The notes beneath the pieces were generated by a model. The model saw only the letters and a list, made by a program, of their open reading frames with translations, did no database searches and was not told the DNA's origin. Below are positions 33,361 to 46,489 of a stretch of 64,000 nucleotides of DNA, in pieces; the first letter of the stretch is position 1, and the number at the start of each line of letters is the position of its first letter. Position numbers and translations under genes: made by a program. Location of the stretch: the NCBI GenBank assembly GCA_946699065.1, contig CAMPDV010002115.1, positions 21,848 through 85,847 on the forward strand, in the 5' to 3' direction. Source of the DNA: Loxodes magnus (Eukaryota > Ciliophora > Karyorelictea > Loxodida > Loxodidae).

Positions 33361-36138
33361 ATGTCTGAAGCTTGGTAATATATCAAATAAGCAATTTAGT
33401 TTATCAACAAAGGAAATTATCAGAAAGCTATTGAGTACTTAGACATAGCTATTATATTAGATCCTAATGCTGCAGCTGCTTATTAAAATAAAGGAATTGC
33501 ATTGAATGAATTAGGAAAATATAAAGAAGCAATCTAGAGCTACGATATAGCTCTGAAACTAGATCCTAATTATGTAGCTGCTCATGGAAATAAAGGAAGT
33601 GCACTTTAAAGATTAGGAAAATACACTGAAGCAATTTAAAGCTTAGATATAGCTCTATAACTAAATCCTAATCTAGAAGCTGCTCATTAAAACAAAGGAA
33701 ATGCATTAAGTCGATTAGGTAGAAATGTCGAAGCAATTTAGAGCTACAATACAGCTCTGAAATTAAATCCTAATTTAGCAGCTGCTCATAGTTCTAAAGG
33801 ATTTGTACTGATAGAATAAGGAAAATATAGTGAAGCAATTTAAAGTTTAGATATCGCTCTAAAAATAGATCCTAATGATGCAAATATTCATGGTAATAAA
33901 GGAATAGCTCTGAATCGATTAGGGAGAAATATCGAAGCAATTTATAGCTTAGATATAGTTCTCAAACTAAATCCTAATAATGCAACTGCTCATTATTATA
34001 AAGGAAATGCGCTGAAAGAATTAGGTAAATGCAATGAAGCAATCTAGAGCTACAATGTCGCAATGAAACTAGATCCTAATAATGCGGCTATTTCATGGAA
34101 ATAAAGGAAATTGCACTGAATCGATTAGGGAGAAACATCGAAGCAATTTAATGCTTAGATATAGCTCTATAATTAAATCCTAATGATGCAGCTGCTCATA
34201 GTAATAAAGGAATAATACTGAAAGAATTAGGTAGAAACATCGAAGCAATTTAAAGCTTAGATACTGCTCTATAAACTAGATCCTAATAATGCAGCAATTC
34301 ATAATAATTAAGGAATAGCCCTGAAAAAATAAGGTAAACACGTCGAAGCCATTAAGAGCTACAATAAAGCTCTAAAACTGGATCCTAGATTAACAGCTGC
34401 TCATGGTAATAAGGGAAATGCACTGAAAGAATTAGAGAAATACAAAGAAGCAATTTAGAGCTACAATATTGCTCTAAAACTAGATAACTAATTTAGAAGC
34501 TGCTCATTAAAATAAAGGGAATTGCATTGAATCGATTAGGGAGAAACATTGAAGCAATTTTAAAGTTATGATATAGCTCTCTAACTAAATCCTAATAATG
34601 CAGATTTTCATTACAATAAAGGATTTGCGCTTATAGAATAAGGGAAAATTATAACGAAGCATGTTAAAGCTTAGATATCTCTCTCAAATTAAATCCCAAT
34701 AATTCAACTGCTCATTAAAATATAAGGACTTGCATTTATAATAGTTAGGAAAAAAATAGCGAAGCAATTTAAAGCTACGATTTAGCTCTCTAACTAAATC
34801 CTAATAATGTAGCTGCTCATTAAAATTAAGGGAGTGGCATTTATTGAGCTAGAGAAATATAATGAAGCAATCGAAAGTTTTAATTAAGTCATCAAACTCA
34901 AACCTAATTCACCAGTTGTCTTCCAAAATAAAGGAATTTCTCTTTATAAATTAGAAAATTATCTTGAGGCCATGTAATGCTTCGACTTAGCAACCTAACT
35001 TAATCCTAACTACGCATAAGCTTTTTATAAAAAAGGTAGTTGCCTTCAAAAATTAAATAGGAATCAAGAAGCTCTCGAATGTTTCCTTAAAGCAAAATAA
35101 CTAGATCCAAATTTAGAAATTCCTTAACTAAGAGTTTTAAGTGAAGTAAGCTAAGTAAAGAATAAAATAACAGAAGAAGAAATAAGGGAAATTCTCATAA
35201 CAAACAGATAATAATTTTGAGGATAAGAATATGGAACTATAAATATTTAGTTCCTAACAATTAATTTCTAGGGGAATTATAGAAATTGGCTTGTGATGAG
35301 TTCGGAACTACTTATCTGGCTAGTATCTAAGGAAGCATGTATGGATTTAAAGTATTTAACTAGTAGAACGATAAAATAATAGATTAGTTCTGATTTGAAT
35401 GTAAAGAACTAATTTTAATAAAGAGCTTAAGTGTTTAAAAACTTATAGGATTTGCTATCGATACTTAAGAAATAGCTCTTTTAACTGATTTTTAGAATAA
35501 AGGAAGTTTATTCTAAAATTATTTAAACGAAGTAGTTATTCAAAAATAGCCTCTCTCGATACTATAAGAAACTTAACTTACTTAGTTAAATAGCAGAAGG
35601 GTTTATAGGCTATTCACAATAGAAACTTAATTCATAAAGAAATAAAATCTCTTAATATTCTGTTAGATGATTAATATTGTCCTAAAATACTAACTTTTGG
35701 ATTATTTAATTAAGATAACTGATTAAGAGCAATAGAATAAAAAGGGGAACATCAATGAATGGCTCCTGAATAATTTGAAAAGAGAGTGAGTAAAAAAAGC
35801 GATATCTGATCTTTAGGTTGTATAGGGAGTAGAAATATTCAACGAAGGATTTTCTTTATCCAGTTTAAGATTCTTAGTTAAAGTAAATAGTTTATATTGA
35901 TAAAATGATTCCTATGTTTACGAGCGAAATATAACAAGAAACTTTATTAGTTGATCTATTTTACAGATGTTTAGCTTTCGACGAGAACATAAGACCAGAC
36001 ATAGATACTTTTATAAGTTAGTTATAGCAAATAAAATAGAAATGAAGACCATATGAAGATATAAGTCAGTAACCTATAGAAGAAGCTGATAACAAAAAAA
36101 TAGAGTAAATCATTATTATAAGAGAAGAATAGTTTTTG
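33361..36138 (+). CDS. TPR-pseudokinase protein, copy 2 (full length, frameshifted)
   Basis: ATG 33361 begins MSEAWQYIKQAIQFINKGNY. About 15 TPR units of 34 residues follow (consensus KGxALxxLGKYxEAIQSYDI, then ALKLDPNNAAAH), up to about 35090, and then the kinase-like domain. HKE replaces HRD (35633-35641) and TFG replaces DFG (35693-35701); WMAPEQF and DIWSLG remain. TPRs bind partner peptides, so a scaffold with an inactive kinase is the likely product. The first seven units are clean. From about 34087 on, single-base gains in homopolymers break the frame repeatedly (for example TATTTC for TATTC, and AAAGGG for AAAGG), and the kinase part has two or more. Either the copy is decaying or the assembly carries homopolymer errors. 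Its end overlaps the convergent membrane-protein gene. Confidence 0.8.
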
Positions 36139-36179
36139 ACTTAAACTATATAACTTAAAATTTAATTATTAATTATTAA

Positions 36180-39100
36180 ATAAAATTTTATTTATTCCAG
36201 TCTTCCATCAAATATATATCCAATCAATAATAAAGCAAAAACAAACATTTAGACTAGATCGATAAAATTGAATGCTTTCTCATCATAATTCAGTAAGTAA
36301 TTATGATATCTCATACTTAAATACTGCTAAAGTTATTTTTATTCTAGTTACTTTGCAAACTCATTTAAGAGCTTACTTATGAACCATTTTTCTAAAATTA
36401 AATTATGGAGGTATAGTTTTGATGAAACAAAGATCTTTACATTATCAAGAAAATATTTAATTGCAATCATCATCTAACTATACCTATCTTGCTAGCAGTT
36501 TATAGAACTTTAAGCTTAAAAATAAAAGGAAGACTTTAAGTATATAAATGACTTTGCATGTAAATCTATTCAAATTAAACTTTTAACAAATGCATGTATG
36601 GAAAAATCCTTGATTTGGAAATAATAACTAAGAAATAAAAATGATGAAATGCTATGTTGAAGCATTCAATCATTTGAATAATAGATATGTCTGTGGAATT
36701 TAATCTTGCTTTTCTCTTGAATAGGTGGCATCGATAATTTTTTCTAACTTATATTATCCTTAATTTAAAACTAATATACTAATCCAATAAATACCTATCC
36801 AAAGCCTGCCTTTATATTAATGAAACTACTCAAATTTTATAGCGCTGAATAATTTTATTTTGAATGTGTCAGTAGAAAACTCCCATAGAGCAAGACACTA
36901 TTATCTTTGTATCTAGTATGTGAGAAAATTTCTATCATCTTTGTGCTTTTTTATATAAGTGTGCATGATAAAATAACTATAGCTACTTTTTTATTTTTTC
37001 TAATTTCAATTTTGTTGATGATATCCTTTTGTAGTTTTAACTATCATGAGCTAGTTTCTTTATAAATTGAAATTTGTTGGAGTAATTTCTTTAGAAATAG
37101 TTTTTCTAAGCAATAAAATTAGGTTTTATCCTTATATCAAGCTTGCTAATATCTTTTTAGTGTCACTCTCAATCTATCTTCGGTAATAATCACTCTGTTA
37201 ACATAATGTACAACTTGAAGACTCACTTGAGGTATATAAAAGGAAGTAATAAAGAGAAAGACAAACTTAGTTACTTAAAACAAAAGATAAAATTTGATTT
37301 TAGAAGCTTCAGACACCATTTATAAGTTCCTAGAAAGGATTTTAAGTTATTATATCTGATGAAAAGATGAAAATTAAAGATATCAGCCTGATAATATTTT
37401 TTACTCTATTCTGATCTCTTCAGTGACAGGAAATAAAAAGAAGAAGGAGAGAGATCTGAGAGTGAAAAGATATAACAGACTGTACTTATTGTTGTTTCTA
37501 AAAATAGTAAGAAGAAAAAAGGGAATAAAATTTCCTGCTAGATGTAAATACTAGGATTATAATAGTAAATATAATAAATAGAATGCATGAAAAATAACTT
37601 TTTAATTGTAATTAATTTATTTTTTTAAATTAAATATCTTAAAAATCTTAAAATTGAAAAAAACCCGGGAATCTAAACCTTGAATTCTAACCTTAAAGAT
37701 CAATCTTAAGTCTCAGTTAACTAACAAGAACCAAGAATTCAAAAAAAGATGAATCTACTCCTGTTATAGGATTGGGAAATACGGAATTTCCTAGCAAACT
37801 GAAAAAGCTTGAGAAACCCAACGAGCAAGATATTATTTAGCTTTATTCATTAATAGAGAAAATGAATACCGAAATATAGATCCTGAAGGTGGAGAAAACT
37901 TGAATCTTCGGCTTCTTTTGTAAGATAGAAAAAAAGGAAGATCAAGACTTGGTAAGTAAAGTTTAGTTTTAAATTGAAGCCTTAACTTCCTAATTTGAAC
38001 TATTAGAAAAAAAACCTAGAAGCAAATCAATAGAAAATTAAAGAAAAAATTCGATTACCAATAAAAAAAAACTAACTTCAATCAGAAAAGATGGGAAATT
38101 GAAAAAATGTAAACATAATAAAAATTTTAATTCAAGCCCTTAATAAAACGTTGCTATTGTTGTCAAAAGTCTGGACATTTTTGGAGGTAATGTCCGAAGT
38201 GAAGAAGAGTGCTTGAGCAGCACCGAAATAATTTGGAACATCGAGGAGGCTATATTGTAACTACTTTGGTGAGTATTTACAGAAAGAAGCTGATATTAGA
38301 TGATTCAAGCGTGACACTAATCAAACAGGATCTTGGTAATTAATAGTAACAGAATAAATAGCCTTAAAAGGACAACAATGACCTTAGAATTTGTTTAGAG
38401 AAGCTGGAGAAAAATTACAAGAAGATGGAAGAACAATTCTATTAGCTTATTGAAGAGAAAGAAGAATTATCTCAGTTTGAAATTGATTCAGATGAAGACA
38501 TGTACAGTTGAGTATTGAATATAAAAAATTTTATTTGTCTTTAATTTGAGGAGCATTTCCTCTAATTAAAGATGACCCTAACTCTTATAGTTAAAATTAA
38601 TTAATTAAATATCTTAAGTAAAAAGACTAATATCAAGCCAATTCTTTATTTCTCTTTATAAACCTAATAGTGTCTTTATTAGCTTATTATGTTATTAAGT
38701 ATTTTTTATTTTACTGATTTAAAAAGATTTAAATTGTAAATGGCAAATCTGCTGAGGTTTAGAACTATGAAGTAATTATGGAGAAAACAAGGTAAAAATA
38801 ACTGGCTTTCAGTCCAATATTTCTTGTAATGTAATTTGACTTCTTATAGGTTTTTTTATATATATTTAAATCTAAAATTTAAAGGAATTCTCTTTAATAG
38901 AAATCTTCAAGGTTTAATTATAAAATACTAAAAATTTTTATTATTCTATATTATGAGTTAGGATTGATTCTTCGATTTTTTATACCACAGTTATTGAGAC
39001 AAATCACGCTACTTTAGCAAACCCTTAAACTATGATTAAAGTCAAAAATTGGTTTAAATGAATTGATTAAGCTTCTTAAACTTGAAGCTTTTTGAAGATA

Positions 39101-39735
39101 TTTCTCTTTTCTTATCTCGCTACTTCTTACTTCAAAGTCAATCCATTAATTATAGATGATAAGTTTTTAATTGTTTAACTAATGCTTAAATGTGAACAAA
39201 ATAATCCTGGAATGAACCAATATAAGTATAAGAATCCAATGCTGAATATCCTTTTTCTTCAAATATTCTCAACTAGCGTAATACAATAAAGCCAGTCTTC
39301 ACAAGAGGATTTACTAAATCAATCCTAAAGCTTAGATTACTTTTTTCTTCAAGCTAAAAAAAGCATCTTTGCATGCATAATAATAAAATAAGCTTCAACT
39401 AATCACCCTCCATCACAAATTTAAATAGAACGTTACAATCACAAAAAATTTAGCTTCTTGAAATAAAGGATAAGCAATTGAGTTATAAGAATGGTAAAAT
39501 AATAGAGAAACAAGTGTAAAGTCTAAATAAAGCTTTTAGAATAAAAATGCTCTTAATCAATTAAGATAGAAATGAAAAATAGTGTAAATAAATAAGAAGG
39601 ATGATTCATATAAATATTGTAGACTTTAATTGCTTATGATTGGATCTGCTTTATAGAACCAATAAAAGCTGCAATAGCTACATAATTTAATGATAGTAAT
39701 CAATTAATTATAATAATTAAGGACTTATATATAAT
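36180..39735 (-). CDS. Large multi-pass membrane protein, paralog 1, split by element 8
   Basis: Minus-strand reading starts near 39735 with hydrophobic helices (SSFLFIYTIFHFYLN, LVSLLFYHSYNSIAYPLF, LNLWWRVISWSLFYYY). It continues with a cytosol-like helical part (NPLVKTGFIVLRQLRIFEEK, then DYFVHIQALVKQLKTYHLQL) and further segments matching paralog 2: a stretch aligned to RSQIILQKIQDWKSVI, then IPFFLL-type helices, then HTRYKDNSVLLYGSFLLTHS and SFINIKAGFG. It can be read to about 36180. Several frame changes are needed, and element 8 (37643-38603) interrupts it, so the gene is probably dead or the insertion is recent. I do not recognise the family. Ciliates have many large membrane proteins of this style, but no diagnostic motif was seen. 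Confidence 0.5.
37643..38603 (+). mobile_element. ORF1-only knuckle retroposon, element 8
   Basis: Flanked by the 14-bp duplication ATTAAATATCTTAA (37629-37642 and 38604-38617) and inserted in the membrane-protein gene. It encodes a coil-rich part and the knuckle CYCCQKSGHFWRQC (about 38151-38192). The tail differs from the other elements: KKLILDDSSVTLIKQDLG, then a second coiled coil (RICLEKLEKNYKKMEEQFYQ) and an acidic end EIDSDEDMYS. This C-terminal coil was not seen in the other copies. Confidence 0.75.
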
Positions 39736-39744
39736 AATGGTTTG

Positions 39745-40545
39745 AATATCTATGCAAGGGTTTTTGGGAAAAAGGAGGAGGAAAAAAGAAAAATATAAAG
39801 AGTCGGAGCGACTCATGAAATTACTCCTCCTCATAAGCCACAAAAGCACGAACATGAATCAGGGCAAACCTAAACCCATGGCCCTGAAAAGCAAAAAACT
39901 AATAAAACCTAATCTACTTCAAAAGTTAGACCTTTATAGGTACATGAAGTAGAATATAACCAAGAAGATTTTGCAGAATGAGACGTGCCGAAATCGTAGA
40001 AGTATTAAGATATGAAAATGCCTTAATACGAGAAAAGTTAAAACAAATAACGAAGGAACTGGTGGACTTCTAAAATATACAGGCATCAATATACTACTTA
40101 AGATAAGAAATATCGAAAAGTGAAAGGTATCATAGGTAGAATTTCCTGGAGTTTCAGCTGAAATTAAATCTTGATACATGATGTGAAAATGATTATAGAG
40201 CCCACAGTCCAAAAAATTTGTTCTTGCTGTGAGAAAAAACGAAAATAATATGAACCAAGACCAAGATACAAGAGAATAAAATGTTACTATTGCGAATTAA
40301 CTTGATAAGCTTCTGCGGAAATGCAAGAAATATAAACAATTCTAACAAAGAAAGTTAGACGAATTATAAAGAGAAAAAAAACAAAAAGTAGAAGAAATTT
40401 GAAGAAAAGCGACATTCTACTAAGGAGAAAATTTCTATAGAAAAAATTTAACAAGAACACTGACATTTACAAGAGGAACCAAGTCTTTCATAAATTTTTA
40501 GACATATTCCTCTCAGCTCATTAGCACGAAAACGAGAGATCATTT
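39745..40545 (+). mobile_element. ORF1-only knuckle retroposon, element 9 (degenerate)
   Basis: ATG 39752 begins MQGFLGKRRRKKEKYKESER and is followed by a basic and helical region. A damaged knuckle, CYYCE then (in another frame) LLRKCKKYKQF, sits near 40278-40340. Several frame changes are needed, and the 3' boundary is uncertain. It abuts the start of membrane-protein paralog 1. Confidence 0.5.
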
Positions 40546-40559
40546 CATAATTTAATTTA

Positions 40560-41330
40560 ATTTAGATGAATGCAAAGAATCTATAAAGAATATAATGAAG
40601 CTATAAGAAGTAAACCTATCATTGCTACTTTTCAAAAAATAAAAGACTTAAACTTAGTTACTTATGTCTGTAGATATAAAGAGAGTTATGATATAGCTTT
40701 ACAACAAGAATCTGATTTGTTATCTTGTCATAAAATTAAATGATTTACATTTGAAAATTTAGATAGATGCAAAGAAGCTCAAGTGAATATAGGCTCTTAT
40801 ACTATATCTTTGTAATACAACTTACACTATTAATTTAGAAATTACATTTGAAAACTAAGAAAAATATATCTAAGTTTTAATAATTTTCATTAAAGCTATT
40901 TTTCTAAATCCGAATAATGAAATTGAGTCTTTTATTAAAGGATTTACATTTAATAACTTAGGAAAATGAAAAAAATCTTAAGAGAGTAATGATATAGCAA
41001 TAATATTAGACCCCAGCAATACAATTTTTTTATCAAAGTAAAGAGATTAAGATGAGTTTATTACAAGATTACAATGTTTCTATATTAAGCTTTGATAAGC
41101 TCTTAGATTAAATTTTAATATTGTGACATTCATTCATAGTAAAGTACTTGAATTTATATTTAAGATAAATTGGAGCTGTAGAGAACTATAATATTACTAT
41201 CAAGTTTAATCCTAATAGAGAAAATTTTTTTATAATGATAAAGGATTTGAGTCTAACAAATAAAGCAAATATATAAGAAGTTATTGTTTAAACTATGCCA
41301 TTAAAGCACAATTCTACTTTCCAAATTTTT
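40560..41330 (+). pseudogene. Decayed TPR gene remnant
   Basis: Blocks about 100 bp apart still resemble the TPR unit of the neighbouring genes, for example GFTFNNLGKWKKSQESNDIA at about 40940-41000 followed by IILDP. Spacing and frame are lost. It lies just upstream of TPR-pseudokinase copy 3 and is much more diverged than the four main copies, so it represents an older duplication. Confidence 0.5.
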
Positions 41331-42097
41331 GCGATTACAGAAGCTTTCCTCTTTTAAATTAAAAAATTTTAAGATCGTTTATAATCCCTATTGTATCTGT
41401 GGAGAGTATGAAGCTTTTGAGAAAATTTTTAAATGTACATATTATTCTAATATAAGGGATTGAATATCATAAAAGATTGGGAATTAAAACTTAAGATATC
41501 TCATATTATTGATTAAGGACTATAAACTTACTTTCTAAAGACTTAGTTGGGATATTTAGATTCATAAATAGAAGATTTATAAGAAACTTATATTAAGAAA
41601 ATTAGAATTATTAGAAATAGAAAAAGCAAAAAGGAAGGAAATAAAAGATAAGATTATAGCAAGAGTAATTAAAAATTAATGAGATTAAGATTATATTAAT
41701 AAGCATTAAAAACATTTACTAACGCCTATAATTGAAGAAAGTATTCTTATAGTTATAGATGTCAAAAAACTCTTTTAGTTTAAAATTTTAAATATAAATA
41801 AGCATATTTTAAATTAAAAAGAGCAATTATCAATACTTAGAACTGATAAACTATAACCTACTAAACTTTCTATTTAGTAGATTTAAGTTTACATTTAAAG
41901 TAGCAAGATAACTGAATAATATGAGTTTTAATGTTTATGAAAAATCGAAAAGAAAAGAGTAATTAAATAACTTTCAATTAAGAAACAAAAATAAATAAAA
42001 GTTATAAACTAAAAGCATTAAAAGCTAAAAGTATATAAGTATATTAATAACTATAAAAAGCTTTAATTATTACTAAATTATTATTAACATTTATAAA
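41331..42097. other. Upstream flank of TPR-pseudokinase copy 3
   Basis: The last 220 bp (41870-42097) match the interrupted upstream flank of copy 2, including the sequence just before the ATG. The rest is AT-rich without recognised features. Confidence 0.5.
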
Positions 42098-44557
42098 ATG
42101 TCTCAAGCTTAGTAATATATCAAATAAGCAATTTAGTTTTTCATCCAAGGAAATTATCAGGAAGCTATCAAGTACCCTAAATATAGCAATTATAAAAGAT
42201 CCTAATGCTGTAGCTGCTCATGGTAATAAAGGACTTGCATTAAGTAAATTAGGCAAATACAATGAAGCAATTTAGAGCTACGATTTAGCTCTAAAAATAA
42301 ATCCTAATTATGTAGCTGCTCATTTGTAATAAAGGAATTGTACTAAAAGAATTAGGTAAATTCAATGAAGCAATCTAGAGCTATGATAAAGCTCTCAAAT
42401 TAAATCCTAATTTTGCATTTGCTCATGCTAATAAAGGAAATACATTGAGGCAATTAGGTAGTAGAAACATTGAAGCAATTTAAAGTTTAGATAGAAGCTA
42501 TAAAACTAGATCCTAACTTATCAGTTGCTCATGGAAATAAAGGAATAGCATTGAAAGAATTAGGAAAATACAACGAAGTAATTTAGAGCTTTGATATCGC
42601 TCTCAAACTAGATTCTAAAAATGCAGCAACTCATGTTAGTAAAGGAATAGCGCTGAAATAATTAGGGAGAAACATCGAAGCAATTTAAAGCTTTGATATT
42701 GCTCTATAACTAAATCCTAATGATTAAGTTTCTCATAATAATAAAGGAATTGCATTGAGTCTATTAGGTAAAATACATTGAAGCAATCTAGAGCTACGAT
42801 GTCGCTTTAAAACTAGATCATAATAATGTAGCTGCTCATAGCAATAAAGGAATTGCATTGATACGATTAGGAAGGAACATTGAAGCAATTAAAGCTTAGA
42901 TATCGCTCTAAAACTAGATCCTAATAATAGCAACAGCTCATGATAATAAAGGAATAGCACTGAAAGAATTAGGTAGAAACTTTGAAGCAATTTAGAGCTT
43001 TAATGTAGCTCTAAAACTTGATTCCAATTTAATTGAAGCTCATTATAATAAAGCATTTGCGCTTATAGAATAAGAAAAAATGCAACGAAGCAATTTAAAG
43101 CTTAGATAAAGCTCTAAAACTAGATCCTAACAATGCAGCTGTTTATGGTAATAAAGGAATGGCACTGAAAAAATAGGGGGTAAATACGATGAAGCAATCT
43201 AAAACTTAAATATTGCTCTAAAACTCGATTCTAATTTAGTAGCTGCTCATTACAATAAAGGACTTACACTACATTTGTTAGGGAAATATAACGAAGCAAT
43301 CTAAAGTTTTAATTAAGCCATCAAACTCAATCCTACTTAACCAATATGCTTCCAAAATAAAGGAATTTCTCTTTATAAATTAGAAAATTATCTCGAAGCC
43401 ATCTTATGTTTCGATGCAGCTATATCGCTTAATTCTAGTTATGCATTAAGCTCACTATGATAAAGGTCTTTGTCTTCAAGCTTTAAATAAGAATCAAGAA
43501 GCACTTTAATGCTTCAGTAAAGCAAAATAACTAGATCCAAATTTAGAAATTCCATAAATAAGAGTCACAAGTGATATAAGCTAAGTGAAGAATAGAATAA
43601 CAGAAGAAGAAATAAGAAAGTTCCTATAATAATTTGATAGTAATTGTGAAGTAAGAATATGGAAATATAGAGATTTAGTTCCTAACAACGAATTTCTTGG
43701 GGAATTGTAGAAATTGGCTTGTGATGAGTTCGGAACGACTTATCTGGCTAGTATATAAGGAAGCATGTTTTGCTTTAAAGTATTTAAATAGTAGAACGAA
43801 AAACTAATAGATTAGTTCTGATTTGAATGCAAAGAACTAATTTTAATAAAGAACTTAAGTGTTTAAAAACTATATAGGATTTGCTATCGATACTTAAGAA
43901 CTCGCTCTTTTAACTGATTTTTAGAATAAAGGAAGTTTATTCTAAATTATTTAAACGAAGTAGTTATTCAAAAATAGCCTCTCTCGATACTATAGAGAAA
44001 CTTAACTTACTTAGTCAAATAGCAGAAGGCTTATAGGCTATTCACGCTAGAAATTTAATTCATAAAGAAATAAAATCTCTTAATATTCTGTTAGATGATT
44101 AAGATTGTCCTAAAATACTAACTTTTGGGATTATTTAATTAAGATAACTGATTAAGAGCAATAGAATAGAAAGGTGAACATCAATGAATGGCTCCTGAAT
44201 AATTTGAAAAGAGAGTGAGTAAAAAAAGCGATATCTGATCTTTAGGTTGTATAGGAGTAGAAATATTCAACGAAGGATTTCTTTATCCAGTTTAAGATTC
44301 TTAGTTAAAGTAAATAGTTTATATTGATAAGATGATTCCTATGTTTTCAATCGAAATATAACAAGAACTCTTATTAATTGATCTATTTTACAGGTGCTTA
44401 GCTTTCGATGAGAGCATAAGACCAGACATAAATACTTTTATAAGTTAGTTAGAGCAAAATAAAATAGAAATGAAAACCATAGGCTGATATAATTCACTAA
44501 CCTATATCATTATTAAAAGAGAAGTGAAGAAGAAGAGTTAAAACTAAAACTATTTGA
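42098..44557 (+). CDS. TPR-pseudokinase protein, copy 3 (frameshifted)
   Basis: ATG 42098 begins MSQAQQYIKQAIQFFIQGNY. About 12 TPR units run to about 43500, then the kinase-like domain to TGA 44555-44557. HKE (44061-44069) and TFG (44121-44129) are both kept in place of HRD and DFG. Single-base indels break the frame in the TPR part (first near 42175, CCC for CC) and in the kinase part (GGG after TFG at 44127). Copy 3 and copy 1 share the same 3' flank, tRNA and RT relic, so they descend from one block duplication. Element 10 was inserted after this copy only. Confidence 0.8.
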
Positions 44558-44963
44558 ACTTAATCTTCTATATTAAGTATTATATTATTATATCCTTTAA
44601 AATAAACTTTATTACTCACAAGATATTATTGATATAAGCCAGTAGAAGACTACTAAAATATAAAAAAAACACTTTTAGTATTATAAATTTACAAATCAGT
44701 TAATTTGCTAGAAACTAAGAAATAAATTAAGATTATATAATTAAAGGATTAGTTTAAGTTTTAAATAATACTTTATAAGCAAAATTATTCAATTCGTATT
44801 TAAAAATAGATTTTGTAGGAATCTCTGAAAATTTATATTTGATTAAATGATTTATTAATTACTATTTTCAATTTTCATTATACATATAAGCATATTCATT
44901 ATAAAATTATAATTAACTATACTTTAAATTTCCTTATTCATTTTCCTTAAATTGGTTTAAAAG

Positions 44964-45906
44964 GAAAAAAAAATGGGTAGAAGGTTTCAAAAAGGGCTTC
45001 TATTACCACCTCTTCTTTAGCCAAAAAATGAAGAGAAGAAGCAGGAAACCATTTCTTAGCAGTCTTCTTTTTCATAACCCTAACTTTTTCTTACTTAATA
45101 ACCTGGAAATTAACAAGAGTAACGAAAGCAAGACCTAAAGGCAATCCATATGGAAACTCCAACCTCAAATGAGAAACCAAGGAAGCAGATGAAGTCTGCT
45201 TTACACCAGGAGGTATCGGAGTTCAACCCTTCTGGCCAGATGAGCATGGAATAGCTCATAAAAGTGGTACTAAACCTCCAGGAAGAGGTTAAAAAGCTTC
45301 GTAAGGAGAACACGAAGTTGACAGAGCAGATCTCTCATGGAATTTAAGATACACTTGATCTTAGAATTGGCCAATTAGGAAAGGGAAATTGATGCTTTAT
45401 GAAAGTACCAACAAGAATAAAATAGTTAGACAAAATCTTAGATACAATAAATTCAGAGCTAAAATACACAATTGGAATTTAAAATTTCAAGTCAACAAAA
45501 AGTTGAATAAATTGAAAAGGAACCTAACTAAAACTGCAAAATGGAGATTGAGGAAATAGGAGGAGGTAAGTCAAACGGAAGAACAGCAAGGAAGATTAGA
45601 TTTTTAAAGAAATGCTACTTTTGTTGCTAACAAGGTCACTTATACAAATAGTGCAAGAAATTTTTTCAATTCAAGAAAAAATACTGAATTAAGGAAAAAA
45701 AGGAAGAGAAATGCTGTTTTGCAATTGGGAAGGAGGGAATCTATAAGAGAAAATTGAATCAAGATACACTGAGACTGATTTTAACAAGACCTATTAGAAG
45801 AAGACGACAAGGAAATAAATCAAATGGAGGAGAGATAAAACTTATAAACTTATTTTAAGTGGCAGATGTGAAATCTACTGCTAAACAATATTAATTAAAT
45901 AACAAT
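44964..45906 (+). mobile_element. ORF1-only knuckle retroposon, element 10 (recent, empty site at 1560)
   Basis: Flanked by TTGGTTTAAAAG at 44952-44963 and 45907-45918. Block copy 1 has this sequence once (about 1560-1572), so the site before insertion is known. The 5' motif and coil (KQMKSALHQEVSEFNPSGQM) match element 5. The knuckle is CYFCCQQGHLYKQC (about 45613-45654). The start region carries two extra bases relative to element 5, so the first codons are out of frame. The 3' end has a GTGGC-type motif like element 3. Confidence 0.85.
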
Positions 45907-45941
45907 TTGGTTTAAAAGCTTTTGATTTATTGCTTATTAAG

Positions 45942-46013
45942 GCGCTATTAGTCTAGTGGTTAGGATAACTGCCTTCCAAGCAGTTGACCCGGGTTCGAGT
46001 CCCGGATAGCGCA
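45942..46013 (+). tRNA. tRNA-Gly (anticodon TCC), second copy
   Basis: Identical over all 72 nt to 1595-1666. The upstream sequence is conserved except for element 10, which now ends 35 bp before the tRNA. Downstream, the T5 terminator of copy 1 is replaced by CATTTG; the next T run is weak, so termination may be less efficient. Confidence 0.97.
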
Positions 46014-46489
46014 CATTTGTTTATAAAGAAATAAAAATAGTAATATTAATATAATAGTATGGTATTAAAGCACTATAATCTACATAATTAAGATTATTAA
46101 TTTATCATACTTACTAAATAGATACTTTGAGGATGTTTTAAGCTTTAATAGTTATAATTAGATTTTAAGGATTATTTGATTCTAAGAAAGTTAATTTTGA
46201 AGATAATATATTAATATAGTTTTTTTAAGCTTTATTTTTCGTTATATATTTGTAACAAAAAGATATTAGAAGGATTGAAAATTTCTTAAATCTCACTAAA
46301 ATTGAATCGAAAATCCATAAATATCTTAATATATGAAATAGCAAAAAGGAAGATGACTCATAAATTGGAAAGTTTGACTTTTAAGAAACAGATATAGAAT
46401 AACTAAAATAATTCTTATAATAATATCAATTAATATGCTTTTAATATATTTTCAAATAGATAATAACACAATTTATTTACATTTTGATC

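Noticed and set aside
39934-40212. Minus-strand 92-codon hydrophobic frame
   Set aside because: It is the reverse of element 9, whose plus strand shows coil and knuckle remains.
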